Shown: piece after piece, positions 7,596 through 15,918 of the stretch
Position numbering within the stretch: position 1 is the stretch's first letter
Layout of the letters: every line of letters starts with the position of its first letter
Origin: JAAYPI01 sp036734385
GTDB taxonomy: Bacteria > Bacteroidota > Bacteroidia > Bacteroidales > Paludibacteraceae
Direction of reading: 5' to 3'
DNA: 64,000 bases
NCBI GenBank assembly: GCA_036734385.1
Contig: DAIMYQ010000002.1
Span: 62,001-126,000 of the forward strand
Notes under the pieces: model-generated
Seen by the model: the letters and a program-made list of their open reading frames with translations, nothing else
The model's database searches: none
Told to the model about the DNA's origin: nothing
Translations under genes and position numbers: made by a program

Positions 7596-8411
7596 ATGAG
7601 TAAAATAGATATAACATCCTTTGAATGGTGTGATCTGATTTTTGAAGGGAAAAACAAAAAGTACGGAGCTTATGTATTGCGCCAAGAATCTTCTAAAAGA
7701 CATATTAGAGCATTAATTATTGTTTTGGTTCTTTCTGTAATTCTGTTTTCTCTTCCTACTTTAATCAAAATCATCACTCCGAAACAGGATAAGCTATCTG
7801 TAACTGAGGTTACAGCACTTTCCGATTTAAAAGAAGCGGAAGAAGATAAAAAAGCTGAAGAACCAATAGAAGCGGTACCACCACCTCCTCCTTTGAAAAG
7901 TTCTATAAAATTTACGCCTCCTGTTATAACCAAAAACGAAGTTCGTGAAGAAGAGGAAATTAAAACACAAGAAGAAGTAACTCATTCAGATGTAGCCATC
8001 TCTACTGCAAATATAAAGGGAACAGATGAGGTCAACGGAAAGGATATTGCCGATTTGAATCAAATGGCACAGGAAAGCCAAGAAGAAGAAAAGCCCTTTG
8101 TAGTGGTAGAACAAATGCCTCAATTTCCAGGTGGCCAGGATGCAATGAATGCATTTATCGCAAAAAATTTACACTATCCGATTATTGCTCAAGAAAATGG
8201 TATTGAAGGTAGAGTTATCATTCGATTTGTGATAAACAAACAAGGTAAAGTCGGTAGAGTAGAACTGGTCAGAGGTATTAATCCAGATTGCGATAAAGAA
8301 GCTATGCGAGTTATTAAGTCAATGCCTGATTGGATTCCTGGAAAACAAAATGGTGTGACCGTACCCGTTTCATACACAATTCCAGTACGTTTTAAATTAA
8401 TGAACAATTAA
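7596..8411 (+). CDS. tonB: TonB energy transducer
   Basis: A 271-residue TonB. The cytoplasmic start carries FEGKNKKYGAYVLR (16-29), a signature of Bacteroidota TonB proteins. One membrane helix follows (about 38-60), then a short periplasmic linker with a Glu/Lys-rich stretch and five consecutive prolines (PPPPP, near 95-99), and the C-terminal TonB domain (about 170-271) with QFPGGQDAMNAFI, YPIIAQENGIEGRV and the closing beta strand VPVSYTIPVRFKL. It couples the ExbBD motor to outer-membrane receptors such as SusC-type transporters. It starts 14 bases after the second exbD. Confidence 0.95.
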   Translation: MSKIDITSFEWCDLIFEGKNKKYGAYVLRQESSKRHIRALIIVLVLSVILFSLPTLIKIITPKQDKLSVTEVTALSDLKEAEEDKKAEEPIEAVPPPPPLKSSIKFTPPVITKNEVREEEEIKTQEEVTHSDVAISTANIKGTDEVNGKDIADLNQMAQESQEEEKPFVVVEQMPQFPGGQDAMNAFIAKNLHYPIIAQENGIEGRVIIRFVINKQGKVGRVELVRGINPDCDKEAMRVIKSMPDWIPGKQNGVTVPVSYTIPVRFKLMNN

Positions 8412-8428
8412 TTTATACTCAGATTAAA

Positions 8429-8644
8429 ATGGAAAAACAAGAAAAAGAAAAGTTTATGAGAAGTACGTTCGCAGTTGTTTTTGGTCTGTTCATGGTAGTT
8501 TTCTATATTACAATGGCTATTCTTGTTATATTCACTCCTATATTTGGGTTTACAAATTCGCCGGTTCTTCGATATTCGTTAGGTATATTATTCCTTGCCT
8601 ACGGTATTTACCGTGGTTGGAGGGAATGGAAAATGAGAAAATAA
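8429..8644 (+). CDS. Small two-helix membrane protein
   Basis: A 71-residue protein with a charged start (MEKQEKEKF) and two hydrophobic segments (about 13-35 and 45-60), ending in RGWREWKMRK. It lies 17 bases after tonB, inside the operon. Small proteins of this kind recur at this position in related Bacteroidota operons, and I know of no assigned function. A role in the ExbBD-TonB complex is only inferred from position. Confidence 0.75.
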   Translation: MEKQEKEKFMRSTFAVVFGLFMVVFYITMAILVIFTPIFGFTNSPVLRYSLGILFLAYGIYRGWREWKMRK

Positions 8645-8645
8645 C

Positions 8646-8677
8646 ATTGTTAAGCAGCAGAAATGTTGCTTAACAAT
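8646..8677 (+). promoter_or_regulatory. Strong intercistronic hairpin between the small membrane protein and PstS-like gene
   Basis: ATTGTTAAGCA (8646-8656) pairs perfectly with 8667-8677. The stem extends inward by a G-U, C-G and A-T pair to a GAAA tetraloop (8660-8663), giving about 14 bp in all. The following bases are CTTTCTATTT, with no long T run. It may be a weak terminator, a processing site or a stabiliser that sets different levels for the tonB part and the pstS part of the operon. Confidence 0.55.
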
Positions 8678-8691
8678 CTTTCTATTTATTC

Positions 8692-9633
8692 ATGAAGAAA
8701 TTTGTTATCTTAATACTTGCCTTATTGTGTTTTTCGTGTCGAAGAGAAAAAGAGGATACAAAACACACAGATACCTTTACGACAGGGGTCATTGCTATTG
8801 CTGCTGATGAAAGTTTTGCTCCAATAGTACAACAGGAGTTAGATGTTTTTGAAAGTATGTACACTGGGGCTGGAGTTGTCCCCAAGTACGTAAGTGAAGT
8901 AGAAGCTATCAATCTCTTGTTACGGGATAGTGTTCGTTTTGCTATCTCTACTCGCCGTTTAACACAAAAAGAAAAAACATATTTTGAAAGCAAAAAATTT
9001 TTTCCAAAGGAAATTAAAATTGCTACTGACGGAATAGCTATAATTGTCAACAAGAATAATACTGATTCTTTATTGTCGGTAAATGATTTACGAAAAATTC
9101 TGACGGGTAAAATTCGTTCATGGAAATCTTTGGATAAAAATTCAAAATTAGATAGTCTATTACTAATTTTTGACAATCAAAATTCAAGTACGGTACGTTA
9201 TGCTATTGATTCTATTTGTAAAAAGGACAGTTTTACAGGTAATTTGAGAGCTCAAAAAAATAATGCTGAAGTAATTGATTTTGTAGCTAATAATCCTAAT
9301 GCTATTGGCATTATTGGAGCGAGTTGGATTGGTAATAAAAGTGATTCGACTCAACTTTCATTTAATGAAAGGGTTCGGGTTCTTGCCATTAGTAAAGAAA
9401 ATATGGCAACTCCTGAGAATAGTTTCAAACCCTATCAAGCTTATTTAGCTTTAGGCAAATACCCTCTTACACGCAATGTGTATATTATATTAAACGACCC
9501 GAGAGGAGCTTTAGCTTCAGGTCTTACTTCTTTTATGGTTTCAGACAAGGGACAACGTATTATTTTAAAAACAGGCATTGTTCCGGCAACACAGACCATT
9601 CGCATCGTAAATATTAATGATGACAGTAATTAA
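8692..9633 (+). CDS. PstS-like phosphate-type substrate-binding lipoprotein
   Basis: A 313-residue type 2 periplasmic binding protein of the PstS group. The N-terminus is a lipoprotein signal (hydrophobic stretch ending LLCFSC, followed by RREKED), so it is probably an envelope lipoprotein. Typical elements are DESFAPI near the start, ISTRRLTQKE, TDGIAIIVNKNN, a STVRYAID helix and NPNAIGIIG. PstS captures phosphate for an ABC importer. No pstC, pstA or pstB gene is nearby, so its ligand and role in this tonB operon are open. The same gene order (tonB, small protein, PstS-like, TPR) is found in other Bacteroidota. Confidence 0.85.
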   Translation: MKKFVILILALLCFSCRREKEDTKHTDTFTTGVIAIAADESFAPIVQQELDVFESMYTGAGVVPKYVSEVEAINLLLRDSVRFAISTRRLTQKEKTYFESKKFFPKEIKIATDGIAIIVNKNNTDSLLSVNDLRKILTGKIRSWKSLDKNSKLDSLLLIFDNQNSSTVRYAIDSICKKDSFTGNLRAQKNNAEVIDFVANNPNAIGIIGASWIGNKSDSTQLSFNERVRVLAISKENMATPENSFKPYQAYLALGKYPLTRNVYIILNDPRGALASGLTSFMVSDKGQRIILKTGIVPATQTIRIVNINDDSN

Positions 9634-9654
9634 GATTCAACTATTATATACAAT

Positions 9655-11259
9655 ATGAAAAAAACATCAATTTTATCGATAGCTTTATTTGGTGGAATTT
9701 GTAGCTCCGCTTTTGCAACAAATAACCAAATAGGTATTGAATTTTTTAAATTTGGAGCAATTGAGCAAGCAAAAGAAATTTTCTTATCGGACAAGAAAAT
9801 TGGTAACATAAATGCTGAAACAGATTATTACTTGGGAGAAATATATTTCTCTCAACAAAAATTAGATTCTGCTAGTTTCTATTTTAATGACGGTTTAGCT
9901 AAACAACCCGAAGATGCATTAAATAAAATTGGGATAGCAAAACTTAATCTTACAAAATCTCCGAAGGAATCAAATGCAATTCTAAAAAAGATTGGAGATA
10001 AAAACAAGAAAAATCCGTCAATCCTCATTGCCATTGGAAAGGCTTATCTTGATAATAATCAAAGCGAAAAAGCTTTGCAATATGCACATATGGCAAAAAA
10101 AATAAAGAATGCAGGAGGATACGTTTTAGAAGGAGATATATATGCTTCTAAAAATGAACTGGGCAAGGCATCCGGAAGTTATGAACAAGCATTAACCTTT
10201 GACAAATCTTGCAAAGAAGCGTATGTACGATATGCTAATGTTTATATGTCTGTTAATCCAGACCTTTCTGCTAATATTTTAGAACGATTAATCGAAGTTG
10301 ACCCTACATCGCCGTTTGCTCAGCGTGCAGTAGCTGATGCTTATTATGCAGGAGGACAGTTTAGAAAAGCTGCTGATGCTTATTCTAAATATGCCACCAG
10401 CGAATATTGCGTTCCCTCTGATCTATCAAAGTATGCATTAATTTTATTTTATAGTGGCGACTATCAAAAATCTTGGGAAATTGTAAGCTCTTCATTGAAG
10501 ACAAATCCAAATGATTTCGTTATGAAACGACTTCTAATGTACAATGACTACGAATTAAAAAAATATGTTGAAGGCTTACCGGCAGCTGATAATTTCATGA
10601 ATAATAAAGCTGACAAACAAAAATTTATCTATTTAGATTATGTTTACTACGGAAGATTTCTCCAAAAGAGCGAAAACTATAACAAGGCGGTGGAACAATA
10701 TCAAAAATCAATTGAATTAGATTCTACAAAAATAATCGCTTACAAAGAATTAGCTAGTACTTTCGAATCGTTAAACAATTACGAATTGGCCATAAAAAAT
10801 TATCAATTGTATATTTACAAAAGTGGAGATAAAGCAACTTTTGGCGACCAACTGGCATTAGGAAAAAATTATTATTACGCAGGAAACGCGATTCAAGTAA
10901 AAGATAAACCCAACCTTGAAAAGAGGAAACAGCTGTTGCTTGCTGCTGATAGCATATTTGGATACGTAGCAGGGAAAAGCACCAATAGTTATCTAGGAAA
11001 TTTTTGGCGTGCTAGGGCTAATTCATCCCTGGATCCAGAGACAGAGAAAGGATTAGCAAAACCTTATTATGAAGCGGCTTTAGAACTTTTAGAAAAAAAT
11101 GCTCAAAATAATGTAAAACAAATTGTTGAGTGCTACAGTTACCTAGGATACTATTTTTATGTGAAAGGTGAAAAACAAACCTCCATTTCATATTGGAACA
11201 AAATATTGAAGATTGATCCAACAAACGAAGTAGCGAAAACAGCCCTTGCCGGGATGTAA
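9655..11259 (+). CDS. Periplasmic TPR-repeat protein
   Basis: A 534-residue protein with a cleavable signal peptide (MKKTSILSIALFGGICSSAFA) followed by a chain of tetratricopeptide repeats over nearly the whole length. Clear repeats include YDYYKs-like units around NYNKAVEQYQKSIELDSTKI and NNYELAIKNYQLYIYKSG, and the C-terminal KGEKQTSISYWNKILKIDP. TPR arrays bind other proteins. As the last gene of the exbBDD-tonB operon it may scaffold envelope proteins that work with TonB. A strong terminator follows 36 bases after the stop. Confidence 0.88.
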   Translation: MKKTSILSIALFGGICSSAFATNNQIGIEFFKFGAIEQAKEIFLSDKKIGNINAETDYYLGEIYFSQQKLDSASFYFNDGLAKQPEDALNKIGIAKLNLTKSPKESNAILKKIGDKNKKNPSILIAIGKAYLDNNQSEKALQYAHMAKKIKNAGGYVLEGDIYASKNELGKASGSYEQALTFDKSCKEAYVRYANVYMSVNPDLSANILERLIEVDPTSPFAQRAVADAYYAGGQFRKAADAYSKYATSEYCVPSDLSKYALILFYSGDYQKSWEIVSSSLKTNPNDFVMKRLLMYNDYELKKYVEGLPAADNFMNNKADKQKFIYLDYVYYGRFLQKSENYNKAVEQYQKSIELDSTKIIAYKELASTFESLNNYELAIKNYQLYIYKSGDKATFGDQLALGKNYYYAGNAIQVKDKPNLEKRKQLLLAADSIFGYVAGKSTNSYLGNFWRARANSSLDPETEKGLAKPYYEAALELLEKNAQNNVKQIVECYSYLGYYFYVKGEKQTSISYWNKILKIDPTNEVAKTALAGM

Positions 11260-11294
11260 AAGTTTTTTTTGAATGAAAATTCTGAATAGTAAAT

Positions 11295-11340
11295 AAAAAA
11301 TACCCCAAAAGTTAGCAAAAAAACTTTTGGGGTATTTTTT
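11295..11340. terminator. Strong bidirectional terminator after the TonB operon
   Basis: A perfect 19-bp inverted repeat (11295-11313 with 11322-11340) has ACCCCAAAAGTT as its GC-containing core, an 8-base loop and A/T6 flanks. It ends the TonB operon on the plus strand and could also stop minus-strand transcription from the DUF4197 gene. Confidence 0.92.
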
Positions 11341-11362
11341 ATATCAAAAAGAATCGAAAGGA

Positions 11363-11462
11363 NNNNNNNNNNNNNNNNNNNNNNNNNNNNNNNNNNNNNN
11401 NNNNNNNNNNNNNNNNNNNNNNNNNNNNNNNNNNNNNNNNNNNNNNNNNNNNNNNNNNNNNN
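11363..11462. other. Assembly gap (100 N)
   Basis: Exactly 100 undetermined bases, the usual placeholder for a scaffold gap of unknown size. The flanking genes (TPR protein and DUF4197 lipoprotein) are both complete, so it falls in an intergenic region, but a further gene could be missing. Confidence 0.99.
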
Positions 11463-11508
11463 GATCATTCAAATTGGGGAGAGTTTTTTGTGCTATACTT
11501 AGTTTCTA

Positions 11509-12282
11509 CTATTTTTTATCCAATTGTCCAAAAACTCGTTGTAAAAGAGTAGTAACACGAGCAGCAGGATCTGTACGAATAGCCTTTTCTTCTGCGGCTA
11601 CCTTCACAAACAAACCATCTAAGGCTTTCTCAGTCACATATTGATTCAAATCAATGCTTATCGATTTTAATCCGGCAACTGAACCTACCGGGCTTTTAGC
11701 TACCTTATTATAGGCAGAAGTTAAAGCATTCCATGATTGATTGGTAGAAACATTTGCCACTAAAGGCTTTTCTAAAGATTGCTTTACTTTTGGCATAAAA
11801 GCGGCACTTAAATCGCTATATGTTGTTTTACGAAGATACTCAGTAGCTGCATTATTTGCTCCAAACAAAATTCCGGTGGCATCTGAGATACTCATATTAA
11901 GAATTGACTTTTTGAAAATGGGTGTTGCTTCCTTAACAGCATCCTCAGCCGAACGATTCAAAGAAAGAACGGCTTTGTTCAATAAATCTTGTCCACCCGG
12001 TATTAATTTTATATTATCCACAATCGGTTGGGCTTCCTCCGGTAAAAGTAACTTTAATACGGCATCATTATAAAAACCGTTTTCTACACCCAATAAACTT
12101 ACTGCTTTTTCGACTCCAACATTCAAAGAACTTTTCAACCCGGAAATATTTTCCGTATTAGTTATTGCTGTTGTTGAAGTAGATGATAAAACAGTAGGAG
12201 CAACCTCACTCGCAACATTCAACAATTCAGTACACGAACATAAAGAAATGGCAAGAGCCGAGATAACAATTAATTTTTTCAT
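11509..12282 (-). CDS. DUF4197 lipoprotein
   Basis: A 257-residue protein with a lipoprotein-type signal (MKKLIVISALAISLCSC, Cys15 or Cys17 as lipidation site) and a DUF4197 domain over the rest. Typical elements are GLKSSLNVGVEKAVSLLG, NDAVLKLLLPEEAQ, the FKKSILNMSISDATGIL helix and the closing AIRTDPAARVTTLLQRVFG. The family is widespread in Gram-negative bacteria and is predicted to be periplasmic and mostly helical. No function is established that I know of. It stands alone, with a possible -7 box at 12323-12330. Confidence 0.88.
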   Translation of the reverse strand: MKKLIVISALAISLCSCTELLNVASEVAPTVLSSTSTTAITNTENISGLKSSLNVGVEKAVSLLGVENGFYNDAVLKLLLPEEAQPIVDNIKLIPGGQDLLNKAVLSLNRSAEDAVKEATPIFKKSILNMSISDATGILFGANNAATEYLRKTTYSDLSAAFMPKVKQSLEKPLVANVSTNQSWNALTSAYNKVAKSPVGSVAGLKSISIDLNQYVTEKALDGLFVKVAAEEKAIRTDPAARVTTLLQRVFGQLDKK

Positions 12283-12322
12283 AAGTTAGTTTTTTACTTT
12301 TTAACTAAAGACAAAGGCTCTA

Positions 12323-12330
12323 CAAAGTTA
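12323..12330 (-). promoter_or_regulatory. Candidate -7 box for the DUF4197 gene
   Basis: Reads TAACTTTG on the minus strand, 40 bases upstream of the start. No -33 element is recognisable. Confidence 0.35.
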
Positions 12331-12388
12331 TTTTATTTTTGATAAAAGTAAAATATAGTGTAACCAAGATTAGTTAATCAAACTTAAC

Positions 12389-13465
12389 CTACCTTAAAAA
12401 AAGGCTTTCTTGCAAATATTCCTGTTTTATCTGTTCAATGGTTTCCTTTACGGTCATTATTCTTTCTGCCAAATGCGCATTGCTTCCGGCAAAAGAAAAA
12501 CCTTTCGTAAAATCACCTTTTGCAGCATTAAATAATGCTTCCGCAACGCAATATTGAACTTTTTTGAAATTACAAGTTTTTAAACATTGCCATGCACAAT
12601 TAATAGGTTTTTTATTACCCAATTTAATTTCACGCACAAAATCATTCATAATGACCCTACCCGGCAAACCAACTGGACTATCAATAATAGTTATATCTTC
12701 TTTTTTGCAAGCAATATAATTTTGTTTAAATTCTTCCGAAACATCACACTCCGTTGTAGTGACAAATCTCGTTCCCATTTTCACTCCTTTTGCCCCAACC
12801 TGCATAATATCATACATATCCTTTCCCGTATAAATTCCACCTGCTGCAATAACAGGAATCTCTATTCCCAGTTTTTGCTGAAATTGATCAATTTCCGTAA
12901 CTGTCTGTCGAATAATTATATCAAGTGCATTTTCAGGATTTTCCAACTCATCTTTTTTAAATCCAATATGACCTCCACAACGCGGACCTTCTACAACTAT
13001 TGCATCTGGCACTCTATTATATTTTTTTAGCCAATAATCAAAAATAACTCTTGCAGCTCTTGCTGAAGATACCTTAGGAACAAACTTGGTTAATGTATTT
13101 TCCAAATTAAACGGCATTTTTAAAGGCAATCCCGCACCAACAAAAACCACATCTATTTTTTCTTCTACCGCTACATTTAATAAATCTTCATAATCCGTCA
13201 ATGCCATCATAACATTTACGCCTATAACGCCATCCGTTTTTGCCCTTGCTTTTCTAATTTCTTTGCGTAAGGCTATTTTATTACATTCTTTAAAATTTTT
13301 CTTATAATCGGGCTCAAGCATTCCAATTGCAACTCCCGAAATAACACCAATTCCTCCTTCATTGGCAACAGCCGATGCTAACTCCGATAATGAAACACAA
13401 ATACCCATGCCACCTTGAATAATTGGCAATTTTGCTTTTAAACCTCCAATGTTTAATGCTTCCAT
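12389..13465 (-). CDS. Nitronate monooxygenase / FabK-like FMN enzyme
   Basis: A 358-residue FMN-dependent TIM-barrel protein of the nitronate monooxygenase (2-nitropropane dioxygenase) family. It opens with LPIIQGGMGICVSLSELA, the phosphate/flavin loop, and has VEGPRCGGHIGF with the family His. The glycine loops AAGGIYTGKD and GAKGVKMGTRFV bind the FMN phosphate. A Cys-rich C-terminal segment (CAWQCLKTCNFKKVQYC) is typical of the Bacteroidota/Firmicutes subgroup. Members either oxidise nitronates or act as enoyl-ACP reductases (FabK), and the sequence does not decide which. It is a single gene with its own -7 box. Confidence 0.85.
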   Translation of the reverse strand: MEALNIGGLKAKLPIIQGGMGICVSLSELASAVANEGGIGVISGVAIGMLEPDYKKNFKECNKIALRKEIRKARAKTDGVIGVNVMMALTDYEDLLNVAVEEKIDVVFVGAGLPLKMPFNLENTLTKFVPKVSSARAARVIFDYWLKKYNRVPDAIVVEGPRCGGHIGFKKDELENPENALDIIIRQTVTEIDQFQQKLGIEIPVIAAGGIYTGKDMYDIMQVGAKGVKMGTRFVTTTECDVSEEFKQNYIACKKEDITIIDSPVGLPGRVIMNDFVREIKLGNKKPINCAWQCLKTCNFKKVQYCVAEALFNAAKGDFTKGFSFAGSNAHLAERIMTVKETIEQIKQEYLQESLFLR

Positions 13466-13491
13466 ACTTTTTTATTGATAAATAATTGCCG

Positions 13492-13499
13492 CAAATGTA
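13492..13499 (-). promoter_or_regulatory. Candidate -7 box for the nitronate monooxygenase-like gene
   Basis: Reads TACATTTG on the minus strand, 26 bases upstream of the start codon. No clear -33 element. Confidence 0.45.
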
Positions 13500-13613
13500 G
13501 AACAATTAAAATCTATGGCTAAAATTTAGGGATAGGTTACTAGAAAAAGGGGCGATATGGAATTTTAGGGGTGAAAAAACACCTGAAAAAGGATATGAGA
13601 TATAGAAAAAACA

Positions 13614-14462
13614 TCAAATGATTTTATTAAACTCATTAATATAAGTCTGCGATACCAAAGCGGGAAAATCAATACCTTCAAAATACAGTTTGTAGCCTTG
13701 TGAATTACCCTGAATATCTTTAATGAAATTTATATTGACAATAAACGAACGATGGCATCGCTTAATAAAATCAAATTCGGAAAGCATTTTTTCAACCTTT
13801 TGGAGAGATACGCGAATCATCTGCTTTTGAGGAGCTTCCTGATTTTGGTAATAGACCTCAATATAATTATCAGCAGATTTGATCAGAATAAGAGATTCTG
13901 ATTTAATAACAAGACTATCCTTTTTATAATCAGACTCAAAATGAATTAGTTTTTGTTTTCTTTGTTTGCTATCCAATAATTTTTTGTTCAGTTGCTGTGC
14001 GGTTCTCAAATTGTATCGCAATAGTCTGTTTTGGTTCAAAGTAATTAAAGCCACAATAACAAATGTGCCAAGTAATATTATTTTACCCACGCCTAAAAGA
14101 GTTACATTCGACAGAGGAAACAATTTTGTATAAAAGAAAAAATTGCTCCCTGAAATGAGTAATAGTATCCAAAGAATCCAAGAAATTTCACGTTTTATAT
14201 CCCACTTGCTATTATCAAAAAAAATAGGAAAAATGCTTGGTAAAATAATTAAATTAAAAGTAAGTATTATGAAAGTAGGTACTACAAATTCCCCCAGCAG
14301 ATAAACAATCTGCTTCATCGAAAAAGCACTGATATTGATAGGTTGAACAATCAGCATAAAAACAAGCACGCCAAAACTAACAAGCAGAATTATTTTCGCA
14401 TTGGATTTTAAATCATCATTAAACGGATAAGGCCTATTTAAAAATTTTAGCATATGTTTCAA
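13614..14462 (-). CDS. Membrane-bound LytTR transcription regulator
   Basis: A 282-residue protein with four hydrophobic segments in the first half (roughly 25-45, 55-80, 90-112 and 120-143) and a LytTR DNA-binding domain in the last 95 residues (LILIKSADNYIEVYY, then FIKRCHRSFIVNINFIKDI). It has no response-regulator receiver domain, so it probably senses a membrane or envelope signal directly, as do many Bacteroidota LytTR proteins. A Lys/Gln-rich linker (QQLNKKLLDSKQRKQKL) joins the halves. It stands alone. ATG at 14462 has an alternative three codons later. Confidence 0.87.
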   Translation of the reverse strand: MKHMLKFLNRPYPFNDDLKSNAKIILLVSFGVLVFMLIVQPINISAFSMKQIVYLLGEFVVPTFIILTFNLIILPSIFPIFFDNSKWDIKREISWILWILLLISGSNFFFYTKLFPLSNVTLLGVGKIILLGTFVIVALITLNQNRLLRYNLRTAQQLNKKLLDSKQRKQKLIHFESDYKKDSLVIKSESLILIKSADNYIEVYYQNQEAPQKQMIRVSLQKVEKMLSEFDFIKRCHRSFIVNINFIKDIQGNSQGYKLYFEGIDFPALVSQTYINEFNKII

Positions 14463-14530
14463 TTTTCTTTAATCATGGAATCGTTGGAAGATAAGAAAAT
14501 CTGGCTTCCACAAATTCTCCTCAAAGGGTA

Positions 14531-14538
14531 CAAATGTA
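14531..14538 (-). promoter_or_regulatory. Candidate -7 box for the LytTR gene
   Basis: Reads TACATTTG on the minus strand, 68 bases upstream of the start. A TTTG on the same strand at 14553-14556 is only 14 bases away, shorter than the usual spacing. Confidence 0.4.
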
Positions 14539-14653
14539 GCTAATATTTACCACAAATTGCATAAAAGATATTTTACTATTTTGCAGGTCTTCCTTTTTGA
14601 TGCAAAGCCAATTTACTACTCACCCCATTTGAGTATATTACATATTCCACAAA

Positions 14654-14684
14654 TTGAAAAATTATAATTATTTCACTACCTTTG
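14654..14684 (+). promoter_or_regulatory. Promoter of purM
   Basis: TTG at 14654-14656, a 20-base spacer and TACCTTTG at 14677-14684 match the Bacteroidota consensus. The start codon at 14707 lies 22 bases downstream, giving a short leader. Confidence 0.65.
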
Positions 14685-14706
14685 CCGAAATAAATTTTCT
14701 ACAACA

Positions 14707-15873
14707 ATGAGTAATCAACGTTATATGATGCGTGGCGTTTCTGCATCCAAAGAGGATGTACACAATGCCATCAAAAACATTGACAAAGGAATTTTCCCAA
14801 AAGCATTTTGTAAAATAATACCTGATATTTTGGGTGGTGACCCTGAATATTGTAACATTATGCATGCAGATGGTGCCGGCACCAAATCATCTTTGGCATA
14901 CATGTATTGGAAAGAAACCGGAGATATTAGTGTTTGGAAGGGTATTGCTCAGGATGCATTGATTATGAATATTGATGATCTGCTTTGTGTAGGGGCCGTA
15001 GATAACATACTTGTTTCATCTACCATTGGACGAAACAAAATGCTGATACCGGGAGAAGTTATTTCTGCCATTATCAATGGCACCGATGAACTTCTTGCCG
15101 AATTACGTAAGATGGGCATAGGAGTTTATGCAACCGGAGGCGAAACAGCTGACGTTGGCGACCTTGTTCGTACCATTATCGTTGACAGCACTGTTACCTG
15201 TCGCATGAAACGTTCCGATATAATCGATAATGCAAACATACAATCGGGAGATGTAATCGTCGGATTAGCCTCTTTTGGAAAAGCATCTTACGAAAAAGAG
15301 TATAATGGAGGAATGGGTAGCAATGGATTAACTTCTGCACGGCACGACGTATTTTCTAAATATCTGGCACAAAAATATCCTGAAAGCTATGATGCTTCAG
15401 TTCCCGAAGAATTAGTCTATTCAGGCAAGTTAAAACTCACAGACGAAGTAGAAGATTCTCCTCTCAACGCAGGAAAATTAGTACTCTCTCCCACCCGCAC
15501 ATACGCACCTGTAGTAAAAAAAATACTTGACCAACAACGAGCCAATATACACGGAATGATACATTGTTCTGGTGGTGCTCAAACAAAAATATTGCACTTC
15601 GTCGATAACGTTCACATCATTAAGGACAACCTTTTTGCAGTTCCACCGTTATTCAAGACTATTCAAAAAGAGAGTAATACCGATTGGTCTGAAATGTATA
15701 AGGTATTTAATATGGGACACCGTTTAGAAGTATACATTGCACCTGAATACGCCCAAGAAATTATCGAAATTTCAAAATCTTTCAACATAGATGCACAAAT
15801 TGTAGGTCGTGTTGAAGATAGCACTAAAAAGCAACTGACCATTGAAAGTGAATTTGGAAAATTTATTTACTAA
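14707..15873 (+). CDS. purM: Phosphoribosylformylglycinamidine cyclo-ligase (AIR synthase)
   Basis: A 388-residue PurM-type enzyme that closes the imidazole ring of AIR from FGAM and ATP in purine synthesis. Recognisable elements are HADGAGTKSSLAYMYW (substrate/nucleotide loop), NIDDLLCVGAVDN, the glycine-rich ATGGETADVGDLVR and MIHCSGGAQTKILHFV. It is somewhat longer than the E. coli enzyme (about 345 residues), as is usual for the Bacteroidota form. It is the first of a plus-strand run with prfA and pyrF and has a consensus promoter. Confidence 0.93.
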   Translation: MSNQRYMMRGVSASKEDVHNAIKNIDKGIFPKAFCKIIPDILGGDPEYCNIMHADGAGTKSSLAYMYWKETGDISVWKGIAQDALIMNIDDLLCVGAVDNILVSSTIGRNKMLIPGEVISAIINGTDELLAELRKMGIGVYATGGETADVGDLVRTIIVDSTVTCRMKRSDIIDNANIQSGDVIVGLASFGKASYEKEYNGGMGSNGLTSARHDVFSKYLAQKYPESYDASVPEELVYSGKLKLTDEVEDSPLNAGKLVLSPTRTYAPVVKKILDQQRANIHGMIHCSGGAQTKILHFVDNVHIIKDNLFAVPPLFKTIQKESNTDWSEMYKVFNMGHRLEVYIAPEYAQEIIEISKSFNIDAQIVGRVEDSTKKQLTIESEFGKFIY

Positions 15874-15918
15874 ATAAGGATTACATTATACAGTTATCAC
15901 CTTACCCTATAACAATCA

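Noticed and set aside
8682..9176. Long open frame of 164 codons antisense to the PstS-like gene
   Set aside because: It lies wholly opposite a well-supported gene, has Ser/Lys-heavy low-complexity content and no family features. It is a shadow frame.
11327..11644. Open frames that run through the N stretch at 11363-11462
   Set aside because: They exist only because undetermined bases contain no stop codons, and they overlap a terminator and the DUF4197 gene.
14475..14543. 22-codon frame between the LytTR gene and purM
   Set aside because: It is very short, overlaps the LytTR promoter and has no supporting features.
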